This document shows, in pieces, positions 1-13,937 of a stretch of 64,000 nucleotides of DNA; position 1 is the first letter of the stretch; every line of letters starts with the position of its first letter. Origin of the DNA: Trachythela sp. YZ-2020 (Eukaryota > Cnidaria > Anthozoa > Malacalcyonacea > Clavulariidae); contig JADLSH010000279.1 in NCBI GenBank assembly GCA_016169945.1, forward strand, positions 372,001 through 436,000. The letters are read 5' to 3'. The translations under genes and the position numbers were made by a program. The notes below the pieces were generated by a model. The model made no database searches, had not been told where the DNA came from, and worked only from the letters and a program-made list of their open reading frames with translations.

Positions 1-2855
<2,855 letters not shown>

Positions 2856-5253
2856 GAAAATCCTGCATGTCCCGTGTGTGGAACATTCCAATACAGATCT
2901 ATAGCACATTGGGGATGACATTCCCTGGCTGTATATATGCAGGGCTTTCCTTTAAGGGCGGGTGATCTATTTTATGTAAACATGGATGTATTAGGAACCT
3001 TCTGAATTGGAAAGCTCTGCTGTACGCTAGTTTGGGGAAAAAAATAAATTCAAGTTGAGAAGTTGCGAGTTAAAGGCACTCAGGTACATTCAGGGATGCC
3101 GGAACCACGGGTGCAAGTGCACCCCTTGGCTTTTGTATTCACAGCTTTCTGGGTGCAATGCGGGTGCAGACTATGGGTGCAACGGGTGCACAGAAGATTC
3201 AACACGAACAGATTTAACACGAACAGATTACTTCCGTAAACCCTTAATTAAATTTATCAATTTACCATATTACGAAAATCAGTAAAGTGTTAACAGCGCG
3301 ACTTGGAATTCAAAACGCACAGAGCCGTTTAATCAATCGAAGAATTGATCATTTTGGTCACAATGCACGAGTCATGACATTTCGCTATTTTTAGCTTTTG
3401 GCGCGTAAATTAGCTAATCTCCTTGTATATAGTCAACAACATGTCTTCGACCGTGCAAATACTTGTGAAAATTATATACTCTTATTATGCAAGAAAGCGG
3501 ACAACACCATTTTTTATCACAGAAGAAGAAATTCTTTCCAACGATTTCTTTGATTTTCAACGAGATCTACTAGCGGGCGCGTTTGTAACATTTCTACTTA
3601 CGGCGTTGTCGTTTTTTTTCTTTTGTTATTCCACCAGCTGTGCCTGGTGACTCAAAAACGATGGCCTGGATGGTTAACTCTTTGTGTTTTACTAGCAGAT
3701 CTTTAATTTGCATTTCGAAATACGCCGGGGACAGATCAACTTCAAGATTTCCAGATCAACTTCAAAATTGTAGTGGTGCATTTGCAGTCTGGCAAGATGG
3801 GGCACTTCGTGTATTATTCTTTCTTTAAAAGAATAAAAATCGTTGGAAAGAATTTCTTCTTCTGTGATAAAAAATGGTGTTGTCCGCTTTCTTGCATAAT
3901 GAAGAGTATATAATTTTCACAAGTATTTGCACGGTCGAAGACATGTTGTTGACTACAAGGAGATTAGCTATTAAATACGCGCCAAAAGCTAAAAATAGCG
4001 AAATGTCATGACTCGTGCATTGAAAAACAACCAAGTCACGTGACCAAAATGATCAATTCTTTTGGCCACGTGACTTCAACGAATTTTGAAAACGATTGAT
4101 TAAACGGCTTTGTGCGTTTTGAATTCCAAGTCGCGCTGTTAACACTTTACTGATTTCCGTAATAATTAATGCAGTATTCTTTTGAAGCTAACCTGCGACA
4201 CACGTTGCCTGCGATCAGGCGTTATTTTAGTGCGATTTGATGAAATTTGGCGCGGTTACCAAATAAGCAAAAGTGCCTTTGATTTTTGTTTGTGCCCTTT
4301 TGTTAAAAAATATGCCCTTTTGATAACAAATCGCACCCCTTGCCTTCAGCAACTTCCGGCATCCCTGAGTACATTCATGTGCCTGCAAAGTTATGCCAAA
4401 GTATAATGAATCATAATTTCGGGGAATGTATGTATGTATTGGTGAAATACAATGCAGTTGAAGATTTAAAAGTACGGGGGTCAATGTCACGGATGTCAAT
4501 TTTATAGACATTTTCATGCAAATGAAAACACTGACTGTGGTTGCCTTTCGTTGAAAAGTAGTATAGGTAATATATAATATAAATATACACCTGTGAATTC
4601 ATGCAGAATTCTGTACTAGATATATACTGTAGAACCATAAATGTTCAAATTATTTTCTTGCGTTGTACATTTGCACAGTTAACAATTTTCAATACATAAA
4701 ATGAATCGAAAAATAATAATGAATGAAATTAAAAATATATTTGCAAAGTGATATTTAGTTAAAAAGTGTATTGAGACGGTCAGCATAGCGAGTGTGAGAG
4801 TAATTTAGTTTTAATTCCCCGGTACGTGTGAGCATCTAAATATATGCTTCAGCGCATTTATACTACGTCACAAATCTTTCCTTGACCCGCAAGCCCGAAT
4901 AGTCTTGATTCATGAGAGCGAGGCTCCCAGACTAAGGAAGGGTGTATCGAAAGGGGTGTATTCATTTCTTAAACTACAATGCACGTCGTTGATTTATTAT
5001 TGTTTGGTGTGTCTTATATGATTACAAAAGCATTAGATGATTTGATTACCGTCTCCATATTTTGAAAATTAGATTACTGTCTATACATGTCTCTATACTC
5101 TACGAATTTTAGGAAAATTTGTGCGAAAGAGGATTTGGTCTAAAAACTACATGATTTGGTTTGTTCGATAATCACATAAATATAATTTTCTTACCTAAGG
5201 AATCATATTCAAATCTATTTCAATTATTTAAAAATCTCGTTCCCAGGGCATTT
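2856..5253. other. Intergenic region between RSPRY1 and PEPD (tail to tail)
   Basis: Apart from the hAT-type element at 3091-4367 no gene is visible. The stretch 4390-5250 is A+T-rich. A segment near 4895-4945 (GCGAGGCTCCCAG next to TGATTCATGAGAG) recurs in inverse orientation near 47180-47225, so it is probably a dispersed repeat. Confidence 0.6.
3091..4367. mobile_element. Non-autonomous hAT-type element with long internal inverted arms
   Basis: The element begins CAGGGATGCCGGAA and ends with its exact inverse complement (14-bp terminal inverted repeats). The flanking 8-mers are GGTACATT (3083-3090) and AGTACATT (4368-4375), a 7/8 target-site duplication. CAGGG termini and 8-bp duplications are typical of the hAT superfamily. 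Inside, about 3287-3555 and about 3826-4153 are inverted copies of each other, so most of the element could fold into one hairpin. The right arm carries roughly 55 extra bases containing CACGTGAC/GTCACGTG motifs. Short open frames in the arms are mirror images and are not genes. No transposase is visible. Confidence 0.8.
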
Positions 5254-8200
5254 TTACGAGCAACCGTCTCCTCCCCGCATGTGTTGTTCAATTTCCTGCA
5301 CAGTTCGAGGTACGTGAGTCATCAATTCCATCCCGTCAGCGGTCACAATTATGTCGTCCTCGATACGAACCTTGAACGATCGGGAAAAAAGATTGAATCA
5401 CTAATATCAAAATATAAATGGACAAATCGCCTATCTTTCGCTTTTACACCCTTTCACTGGCCTAATTTATATCGATAACGGATCATCCGTCACGACGCAT
5501 CATTCGTCTGATGGTATATCCATCTTAGGGCCTGTTCGTATTAGCTCAGCTAACCGGGAAACTCACCTGATCATTAATCATTATTAAAAGTCGTAATACA
5601 ACGTACAGTTTGTTCAATCACACCAAAAGATATTTCGAAGGCGTAATTTCGATAAAAACAGTCATATGAACACAGATGTAATTCATCCCACTTGGGCGAG
5701 TTTCCCGAGCTTACATGAGTTTCCCGAGCTTACATGAGTTAAACTTAGGTGAGTTTCCCGAGCTTACATGAACGGGGACGTTAATCGCTAGAATAGCATC
5801 TTACCCCTCCAGAGCCTCTGTACTCTTGCAGAACCTCCTCATTGAAAAACACAGCTTGTTCTGGATTGTTTAATGCCTCATCTAAAACCTGTCAAATAAA
5901 TCTGGATATTTAAGGATCAAATTCAAATAATAACCACCCATTCCCACCCAATTCAATCATATGTATAATTGAAACTATTGTATTCTTAGGTTTTGTAGAT
6001 GGAAAATTATTGAGTGAAAATTATATATATACATGAACTTGTGGTTAGAGCTCGACAACTGGACTCTGTGGCTCAGTTGGTTGGAGCGCTGCACTGGAAC
6101 CGCATGGCCGCAGGTTCGATTCCTGCCAGGGACCTATAGTTCATTTTTCGTAGCTGTTCCTGTTAGGTCTAATAAATGATATAATTTTCACTCAATAATT
6201 TTCCATCTACAAAACCTTTCAATTATTATTCAATCGAGTGAGATGCCACCAAAATCTTGATATTGTATTCTTACATTATCAGAACAGTGGTACCTATAGA
6301 GGACACTCAGAGATTGCATATCTCCGCCAGCAAATTAAGTCACACTTATTCATTCATAAATTACATACGCACTAATTACGTATTCAGTTCTCTTCAGCTG
6401 ATGAAAGCGTAACAAATTTTAGGAAATGTCTCATCCAATTTTCATCCAAATTGAACCAAAATGTAATCGATTTGTCCTTGGCCTATGGCCATTAGTTCCA
6501 CAAATTTTCGAAATGAAATGTTTGATATTTTCTGAGTTATCGTACTCGCAGACTAACACACAAACCCAGGTGAAAGCATAACCTCCAGGCGGAAGTAAAT
6601 AGACATGTACGTTAATATCCTCAGCGTGCAGACGTTTTAACCAGTGAATTTTCTTAGAACAAGCAGACAACCAGCACTTACATAATCGTTGAAGTATATT
6701 CCAGGTTCAATTGTGAGCACCATATTTTCTTCAAGAACTCTGGCTGTACGCAATGATCGAATACCTGGCTCATCAATTCGATCCAAGCCCTAGGACATGG
6801 CAAATAGAGACTAATAGGTACAGGAAAAACAAAAAGTAGAGCATGGATGTCAGGTGTTGGGATCTCCGGTAACCTGGCTAACTGCACAGTGATTTTTGGC
6901 TAACTGCAAACATGGGTCATAATGTCAGTACACACGTAAAAATCTCACATCTTGTCAACAACAAGATGTGTTCACAACAGACTTGTAGCAAGCTGGTCAA
7001 CAAGTTGCAACATTACAATGTTCTCATTTTATCATGTTACTACAAGGTTGTCAGTTACAACTTGTTAACAAGTGTTGAATTGCAGGGGCTATATATCCGG
7101 CTTTTCGCAGTCTATTCGCGGCTATTTGCAGGCAAGAAATAACCATGGTTTTGATCAACATTTAACATTTAATTTAGAGCTTCTTCAAACTCGGGGCCTA
7201 GGGAAAATTGCCCTCTTTGATTGCCCCATTTTTGCAACACTGGTTTTACTCACCTCAGGGTATCCTCCAACGTCATGTACGTCCAGACCCATGAAATGAC
7301 CGAGGCCGTGAGGCATGAAGACTGCGCCCAAGTGAACTTTTACCATGTCATCAACTTTGCCTTTTAATATACCACATTTCTTTAGTGCTTCAAGTTGCAC
7401 TCTGTCTGCAAGACGATGCATGTCTGGCCAAGGTACACCTGATGAAAAAATAGCAAGGTGTGGGCATTGAACTATAATAGACTGGAACGCTAACGCAGGG
7501 GGGGATTGAAGCCAGCTTAATTCAGTTTTTCTGAGTTTTGAGTTGAAATACTTACTAATTTCTCCTGACGAAGGGCTTTAGCTCGAAACGTCGAGATTTT
7601 GTTTATATCCTTTAGGCACACGCGAAGCAACCCTCAATGTGTTCTAAAAAATGAAGAGGCTTCCAGCCGTAGCAAATCTCGAAGCGCTTCTCGTTCGTCG
7701 AGGGATCGTGAAGAAAGCGTTCAGAGCGGTGATCGCAGCCAGCGCGAACGAAGTGTTCGTAGATCCAGGTCACCAGAAGAACCGCCAGCCTGGGCGAGGG
7801 AATTACTGAGCCAACAACGGGAAAATGCGGAAGATTTGAAGCAGCTAAAGTCGGAAGTCGCGAGAAAGATATCCAAGTGCGGGTCGACAGTAACGACAGC
7901 GAATTCGAAGGAGTGTGAACCGGAGTTTCGGTTTGATGGGAATAGAAATCAATATCGGTTCAATAAATCGGTAATAGATCGTCTTGATGGGGTTCTCGCG
8001 AGTGAGAACGGGGAAGAAATGTGTAACGAAGTCTCGGAAGGTAAGAAATTACTTGTTGAGAGAAATAAGCATATTCTCCTCGCCGAGAAATACGGATGGG
8101 ACACCGCCCTAACCCTAACCTTAATACAGTTATATTGTGTATTTGTTTTGTTAATAGGTATTAGGTACCTGGTTTTACTTTTTCCATCACAGCTTTGCTA

Positions 8201-11200
8201 GCTCGAAGTACAGCCTCATAAATATTCTTTTGTCTCTCTGTGAACTTTCCATTGACTGGGAACGAACATGTGATATCTGAACCATAGCAGTAGTACTCTC
8301 CGCCCATGTCAAATAAACTGGAAAATATTTATGTAAGCTAAAGTTTTAGTTGCTTTTGGCAAAGTATTCACATTATTTGGAAGAGAAACATCTTCAATCA
8401 AGTTCTGTTATCAATACTCTATATCTAATAATATATATATTGGTTCTCCTACATTTTAGTGAGATTAATATGAGCTCACCACATATCTCCATCTCTTAGA
8501 GTACGATCGTTGGGGGCTCCAGCATGGCCATAATGTAAGACAGCACAATTTGGACCACTGAAAGCAAGACATGATAATAGTCATTGTAATGTGGCGATAC
8601 TTGACAAATATTTAAGGTTTAAGACTCACCTTGCACCAATACAAGTATAGGATGAATGTCGACATCCTCCGCGAGAATAGCAGTGATTAAGGAACATGCT
8701 ACAAAGAAAAAACAATTATGTTGACAATAAGCTTGATCCTTAGTTTTATAATAATTCTAAATAAAGATTTTCCTTCACCTTTCAAGCTGAAATTCTACCA
8801 TGTTAGGTTTTATTTTCCTCATAATCTATAAAAAAAATGGTATTTTTGTGGGATAGAACAATGTGAATAAAATTATAGTAGATATACATGGTAAATATAT
8901 CACAGTAGATATACATCCCTCCAATGACTTTGTGTGACTTTAGTGTGACCTCCATGGGGCTTCGGTGGGAAGTGGTTAGCGCACTTGCCTTTCACCTCTA
9001 AGGTCGCGGGTTCAAGTCGCAGTGAGAACTTTCTCAATGCGACTCGAACCCAGTCCTCAAGTGAAAAGAGTAAGTCAACGTTCTGCCGAAAGTCGTGGGT
9101 TTTCTCTGGGTACTCCGGTTTCCTCCCACAGGGATAGTTGGCAGGGTGGGTTAGGTAAAAGGGCCCACAGTAATTGGCATATGCTGTTGTGGTGACCCTG
9201 CCCTAGTTGGCAAAGCTAAAAAAAAGAAGTGATCACGTGTGACTTCAGAACACCCCTAATGAAGACACTAGAGTGTGTCAAAACATTGGGTCATGAATGC
9301 AATTCAACTGGGATTGCATTCATTTAGTACTTAATTAACCACAGTGCTTAGCGAATGTAAACTTGTCTGATATTACACCTGGTTGCTGTGAGCAAACAAA
9401 CCTAGAAAATCCACCTAATGCATATATTGTGAGGGAGGTTGATCTACCTTTTTATGAGCCTCACTGCTGATTCTGTTGACATAACGAAGAACTTCCAATT
9501 CTTGCTTTGTTTTGATTACACGACTGCAATATGAAGAAATTTGTTTCAAATTGTATGCGACTCAGCGACTGTAAAATTGCTCAGTGTTAAAGGCAGAACA
9601 AAATAACAGCAATAAAACAGGGTTGAAACTTTGCTCACCATTCCACAATTTCAGGAAAGAGGATTTTGTTGTCCACTTGGAAACTAAAAAGAAGATTGAA
9701 ACTTTTTTAAAGACTTTTAACAGCATTTTGGTGGTAATGCAATATTCTCCTTATCTACCATTTAATCCGAAGTTAATATTTTTATACCTGCCAATGCCAT
9801 CGAAAGCAGCCTCACGACAATACTCCCCGCTGTCTGTGTTTTTACCATACTGTAATATGGAGAAGAAACCACAAATATATTATTATAGTGAATCTGAACA
9901 TTTCCGAACAATCAAACATATTCACTCCAGATGTTTTGAGAAAAACTTAATATTCTCTCATCTCCATACCAGCGTTAACAGCACAGATGGATGTTTCTTC
10001 TTAAGAACATCAGCAATCTAAAATGAAAATATTTGCAGTTATAATTCAGTATGTGCAATCCATGGAATGACTTTCTAAATTTTGCACTGAGCTCATAAGC
10101 TATTTATCTTTCTTGAATTGCTCTAAATAATAATACAAATGAAAAGTAAACCTCATCAGTATAAAAGACTTCATTAACTTCATATTTCTTCTTGAAGTGT
10201 TCTGGTGGATGAATACTTAAAACAAAATGAATTTTCAGAACAATTTCCTTGTAAATTTTTTATGTTTGGAAAATTAATGTCTTAATTGGAAATGCCATTT
10301 GCTGGCGCAGGTTATAATGGACAGCAGGCATTTAGCCAGGTGGCCATCCAACCGTCCTATGGACAGCCACTTTTGAATTTAGACAGCTACTTTTGAATAG
10401 ATGGTCATGGACAGCCTAATTTTCTTTAATTGGCAACTATTAAACTTTGTTATATTTCTCAAATACTTCAACAGCTGTTAACTGCTGTTTGCTTTAGCTA
10501 TTGCATACATTTCGATGCTTTTTGTCAAAAACATGCTCAATTATGAGCATCTGACAATTGATTTCAAGCATGCCATGTTTTTTACCACCACCAAGAAAAT
10601 TAGTGACCACATACACACAGTACTTTTCTGGACGGCCAGTTTGGGCATCCTGGCTAAAAGCCTGATAGACAGTGCATGCTTTGTGTCACATGGTGAAACA
10701 TTTCTTGGTCAGCTAGGTTGGCACTCAAAGTGGCAAACCGGCATCACAATCCTCCAGCATGTGGCGCTGGATTTCCTCCATGTTTTGTTTGCAAATTGAA
10801 TAAGTGTTTGCCATCATATACTCACAATCCCTTCCATGTAGCATATTCTTTAGGAAATCTTGGCATAAATAGCATTGATCTACCGCTATCCACATCAATT
10901 GCTCCAAAGAAATCACCTTCTAATACACCAAAAGTCCAGTGAAAGTATGACTCCTAAAGCAGACATTTACAATGCCAAATTATGCACCTACGTCTTTGTA
11001 TTGCAGTACAAAAAAATCAATGATTTGGACACATCGAAAATTTCGGTATACTGAAAAATTCTGGTAAATCTGAAATACTTCTGTAATCGGTATGATTCCA
11101 AAACTCACACTCATATACTAATATTGGATTCAATACCCGTATTTTCAGTATGATGGCATACCAAACATCCCTATTTCAGAGTCATCCCCAAGAATTTATC

Positions 11201-11627
11201 TAAAGTCAGTGTTAACCATAGCACAGACCACTGGCAAACCGGGTGTAGGATTATACATAAATCACACAATGACAGAAATATGTTATAAATACAAGTATTA
11301 AATCTATATATTCTATACACAAGCCCTCATACCTGGCGAAAGACAATCTCTGCATCTGTATCATCTCGACATTTCTCATCCCCGCCTTGTAAAAGAACTA
11401 TAGCTCCATTTTGAACACTTTTACTTTTCAATCTTTCGCAAATTCGTGCGCGATTCGTCGCATGCAAATTCACTGGCACACAGAGGCCGTCTGGGCCAAG
11501 TTGAAAACAAGAACTGTAGAAAATTGGAAAGTATAAAGCGCTTAATTTGATGGAGGGAAACTATAATTGTGTCATTTGTATTTGAAACTAGGTTATTAAA
11601 ATCTACTTACCTGACTTGGGAAGCCAT
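5254..11627 (-). CDS. PEPD: Xaa-Pro dipeptidase (prolidase, peptidase D), complete, 16 exons
   Basis: M24 metallopeptidase that releases C-terminal proline or hydroxyproline from dipeptides in the cytosol. Coding exons in transcript order: 11611-11627 (ATG at 11627), 11333-11513, 10826-10953, 10152-10215, 9970-10017, 9788-9849, 9639-9683, 9448-9523, 8779-8825, 8630-8698, 8480-8557, 8169-8317, 7254-7438, 6682-6789, 5805-5888, 5254-5370 (TAA). They sum to 1,458 nt, or 485 codons plus stop, close to the human 493. Visible motifs: [38 protein letters not shown] (two metal-binding Asp), [20 protein letters not shown] (His), LTIEPGIYF (Glu) and VRIEDDI (Glu), so all five metal ligands are kept. The gene is head to head with CFAP418. 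Introns hold SINEs, a retroelement remnant and small foldback elements. Confidence 0.95.
5526..5785. repeat. Small inverted-repeat element in a PEPD intron
   Basis: The left end near 5529 (CCTGTTCGTATTAGCTCAG, followed by CGGGAAACTCACCT) and the right end near 5755-5785 (inverse of CCCGTTCATGTAAGCTCGGG) are imperfect inverted copies. The right half contains three tandem copies of a 21-bp unit starting GAGTTTCCCGAGCTTACATG at 5697-5771. It looks like a miniature transposon; no target duplication is clear. Confidence 0.5.
5990..6235 (+). mobile_element. tRNA-derived SINE, family B
   Basis: A tRNA-like head at about 6063-6135 has a clear A box (TGGCTCAGTTGGTTGGAGCG) and B box (GGTTCGATTCC), with partly complementary acceptor ends. 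The tail contains GTTCCTGTTAGGTCTAATAA and then TTTTCCATCTACAAAACC. The same tail occurs at 44645-44725 and twice, inverted, at 61150-61385. An inverse copy of the last ~30 bases precedes the head at about 5993-6025, so the unit is bounded by inverted repeats. It lies in a PEPD intron. Confidence 0.65.
6940..7085. repeat. Low-complexity CAACTTGT/ACAAGTTG dispersed repeat
   Basis: Imperfect repetition of ACAAGTTGCAACATT-type words, which are their own near inverse complements. The same word family recurs at 22320-22640, 30300-30400 and 62420-62580, so this is a dispersed repeat rather than a local one. Confidence 0.5.
7565..7592 (+). ncRNA. Candidate minimal type-I hammerhead ribozyme core
   Basis: The order CTGACGA (7565-7571), a 4-bp stem with a TTTA loop (GGGC/GCTC), GAAA (7585-7588) and then CGTC fits the conserved hammerhead core CUGANGA...GAAA...UH. 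Stem I would pair TCTC (before the core) with GAGA (after it). Stem III would be the self-complementary ACGT, so cleavage (after 7592) would need a dimer, as known for small hammerheads in Penelope-like retroelements and retrozymes. It lies 100 bp before a gag-like fragment. Activity is inferred only. Confidence 0.5.
7599..8125 (+). pseudogene. Retroelement ORF fragment (Arg/Ser-rich, gag-like)
   Basis: An open frame encodes an Arg/Ser-rich segment ([18 protein letters not shown]), a helical stretch ([20 protein letters not shown]) and a block reading [20 protein letters not shown] then [21 protein letters not shown] recall this kind of protein from capsid-like ORFs of cnidarian retroelements, possibly of the tyrosine-recombinase (DIRS/Ngaro) or Penelope-like type, but I cannot assign the family. 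Coding similarity seems to end at YGWDT, immediately before two telomere-like CCCTAA units (8108-8121). It sits in a PEPD intron in antisense orientation and has no visible polymerase part, so it is a truncated copy. Confidence 0.55.
8954..9226 (+). mobile_element. tRNA-derived SINE, family A
   Basis: Head: GGGCTTCGGTGG...AGTGGTTAGCGCACTTGC (A box) and GGTCGCGGGTTCAAGTC (B box). Body: GCCGAAAGTCGTGGGTTTTC followed by TCTGGGTACTCCGGTTTCCT. Other copies are at 34482-34762, 62724-62960, 48806-48900 (part) and 44785-44995 (inverse). The CTCCGGGTACTCCGGTTT segment resembles the conserved domain of MetaSINEs as I remember it; alignment would be needed to confirm. It lies in a PEPD intron. Confidence 0.7.
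10310..10680. repeat. Foldback-like element in a PEPD intron
   Basis: The left segment around 10326-10360 (CAGGCATTTAGCCAGG then CCATCCAACCGTCC) and the right segment around 10628-10668 (GGACGGCCAG then CATCCTGGCTAAAAGCCTG) are imperfect inverted copies about 300 bp apart. It is probably a degraded miniature transposon. Confidence 0.4.
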
Positions 11628-11889
11628 CACGAGACAAGGTCGAGGTTCCTGGAAAGGCTGGAATTTGGAATACGCACTGATCTCAAAAGTAGGACTGGAT
11701 TGCGTTCTTTCGAAGATGTTCGACTATTCCAGAACTTTTCAACGAATCGCTCGACATAAATTAGCATCTCATTAGCATATATAATCATATCGAAGTAAAC
11801 AAATTTGAACTAGATGCTTGACAACTGCAAATTCTTGCTGCTTTTATTTGTATTTTTTGATAGTTTAGAGGAGGGTTAAGAATTGTACG
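11628..11889. promoter_or_regulatory. Shared bidirectional promoter region, PEPD / CFAP418
   Basis: Only 262 bp separate the two divergent start codons (PEPD ATG at 11627 on -, CFAP418 ATG at 11890 on +). Both 5' leaders and both core promoters must therefore sit in this stretch, unless untranslated first exons overlap. No TATA box at a fitting distance is evident. Confidence 0.5.
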
Positions 11890-13439
11890 ATGGCTGAAGA
11901 TATAGACGATCTTCTTGATGAAGTAGAATCAACATTTTGTAAAAATCCTGGCCTGGCAAAAGGAGGCAAGAAAATCAACGCTCGTTCAGAGCAAAGCAGG
12001 TAGGAATAGATTGGATAAATATGTACAATTGTACATTTATTCTTACCTATAGAATGTACTATCTAATATATATATATGTTTTTGCTTAATTGCTTGCATA
12101 AACAATTCAGCAAATCTATAATTTGAGAGCAGAAGCTATTTTGTGACCGGTTGCACCCCCCCCCCCTTTTGTACCACATTAAAAAAATTGGGTACTGGAG
12201 AGGGGAGGGCACAATTGCCAGAATTTGTTGCACTGTACACCCCAGAAAAGTTGCCATCCTCCTCCTCAACCAGTGGGTTGTCTGGCATTGATAGTTAGTG
12301 TGACATAAGTGTTGACAAAATTGTCATATGTTTAAGCTCTTAAATCACTGTGTTTAGGTCAATGGGTCCAAGTGTGAAAAGAAAAGATGAATCAGATCTA
12401 AATGCTATGATTGACGATATTTGCACAGATAATGGACCAACATACAAGGTAAAAACAGAGATAAACACAATAATTACAGACAATAATTAGACAATAACAA
12501 CAGACAGACAAATAAACCAGCAAAGAGACAAATACAAATTAACAAATACAAATGATATACAGATATATGGTTAGAAAGAACAATGGAGGTATGATATGTC
12601 TTAATTAAGACCACACAATTTAAACATACTTGCGTCATGATTTACTGAACTTCATAATTCTTTATCATAGCCACATTCATCTTGCAAGAGCAAACATGAT
12701 CAGAAAAACTCTCAAATTTCAAACAAAACAAGAAAATGTTATCCTGTTTATCTCGGAGGAAGCCAAAATGCAAGTGGACTTTCAAGTACATCTGTCCAAA
12801 GGTACATAATGTTGTTTAGTTGTTAACCCTTTTCAACTCATTTTCCAGGGAAATATTACCAAGTTTTTATGAAACTCAAATTGTTTGACTATGTGTTGTT
12901 TTCTTAGGACATGTGACCAGCTACGTTGTACTTCGTGCGATTTTCAAGTGGTTTCATTCGACAACTACCAATGGCATTCCTCTTGTGATTATTTATTCTT
13001 TCGTAATAATATTCCAGACTTTAGCAAGCTAAAAGTTAATCTAATACAAAAACAAGGTGAGTTATACTGACAACCGTTTAAGTTTTTCAGTTCACTAAAC
13101 CCAAGCACACGAGAGTCATTTCACAAGTTCTTTTCAATGTGTCAGTTGAAGGCCCATTCATTTACATTACACATACTTGCAATGATTTCATTATAGAACA
13201 CAAACTAGAATGAGTTTGTAACACTACTGACACAAAGGAGTGCAAATGCAAAGCATTGATTAAAGTGAGATGTTTCTTTTCTCAACTTCTGTAGTTCCTC
13301 AACTAACCGACCATTAAATTTGGTTAATTTTCAAGGTAGCAGAGCATATGCTTGTCAATGTTCCTGGAGATCTGTCAGCAAAATACAAAACGTTGAGGCA
13401 GATTCCGATCTACGATGGGTGTGTGGAAAACATACATAG
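11890..13439 (+). CDS. CFAP418: Cilia- and flagella-associated protein 418 (C8orf37 homologue), complete, 5 exons
   Basis: Exons 11890-11999, 12358-12448, 12671-12801, 12908-13056 and 13336-13439 give 585 nt, or 194 codons plus stop (human: 207). The N-terminus [17 protein letters not shown] is almost the human one. The middle is variable. The C-terminal domain is strongly conserved: [60 protein letters not shown] and LRWVCGKH, with regularly placed cysteines. In vertebrates the protein acts at the base of primary cilia and photoreceptor discs, and mutations cause retinal degeneration and Bardet-Biedl syndrome. It is head to head with PEPD. Polyadenylation could use the AATAAA near 13520. Confidence 0.95.
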
Positions 13440-13937
13440 TTAGAACATCAAACTTTGTAAATATATATAGCTAAAACTGTAAAACAATTGAATCTACAAA
13501 TATTTATGTCTTATTGTTAAATAAACACTAGATAAATGTGTTAGGTGAGAAATATTCATTGCTAAATTGAGAAGTTGTGTAATTAATTACAAGTAAATTG
13601 ATATTAGTTCAAGACACAGTGAAGTTCAGTTTAAAGTGATTTGGTTAAATTATTTATTTACTATTTCATGAGTTCGGTTGAAAATACAAGTGAGCTTTCA
13701 GCTTTGGTGGCTAACTTAGGGATTAACATATAGACGACTATAAAATATCATTTCAATCCTTTCTTTCTTTACGACTCGAGGATGGCCTGAATACTATATG
13801 CCTTAACTAATGCTTGTCTTGCTTGAATACCTGGTATTAGCACAGTACTCAACAGCAACTTTGTACATAATAGCACCGTCAATTGGTTCACGTTCAATCC
13901 TCCAATTCGACTTCAATCAATTCATCCAATAAAATCT
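13440..13937. other. Short intergenic region between convergent CFAP418 and eIF6
   Basis: About 500 bp of A+T-rich sequence holding the 3' untranslated regions of both genes. No other feature is visible. Confidence 0.6.

Noticed and set aside
6063..6135. Functional tRNA gene
   Set aside because: The head is tRNA-like, but the acceptor stem has mismatches, the anticodon arm does not pair well, and it is fused to a repeated tail, so a SINE is the better reading.
9584..10021. 145-codon open frame on the plus strand
   Set aside because: It covers two PEPD exons antisense and the introns between them; the minus-strand reading is clearly prolidase.
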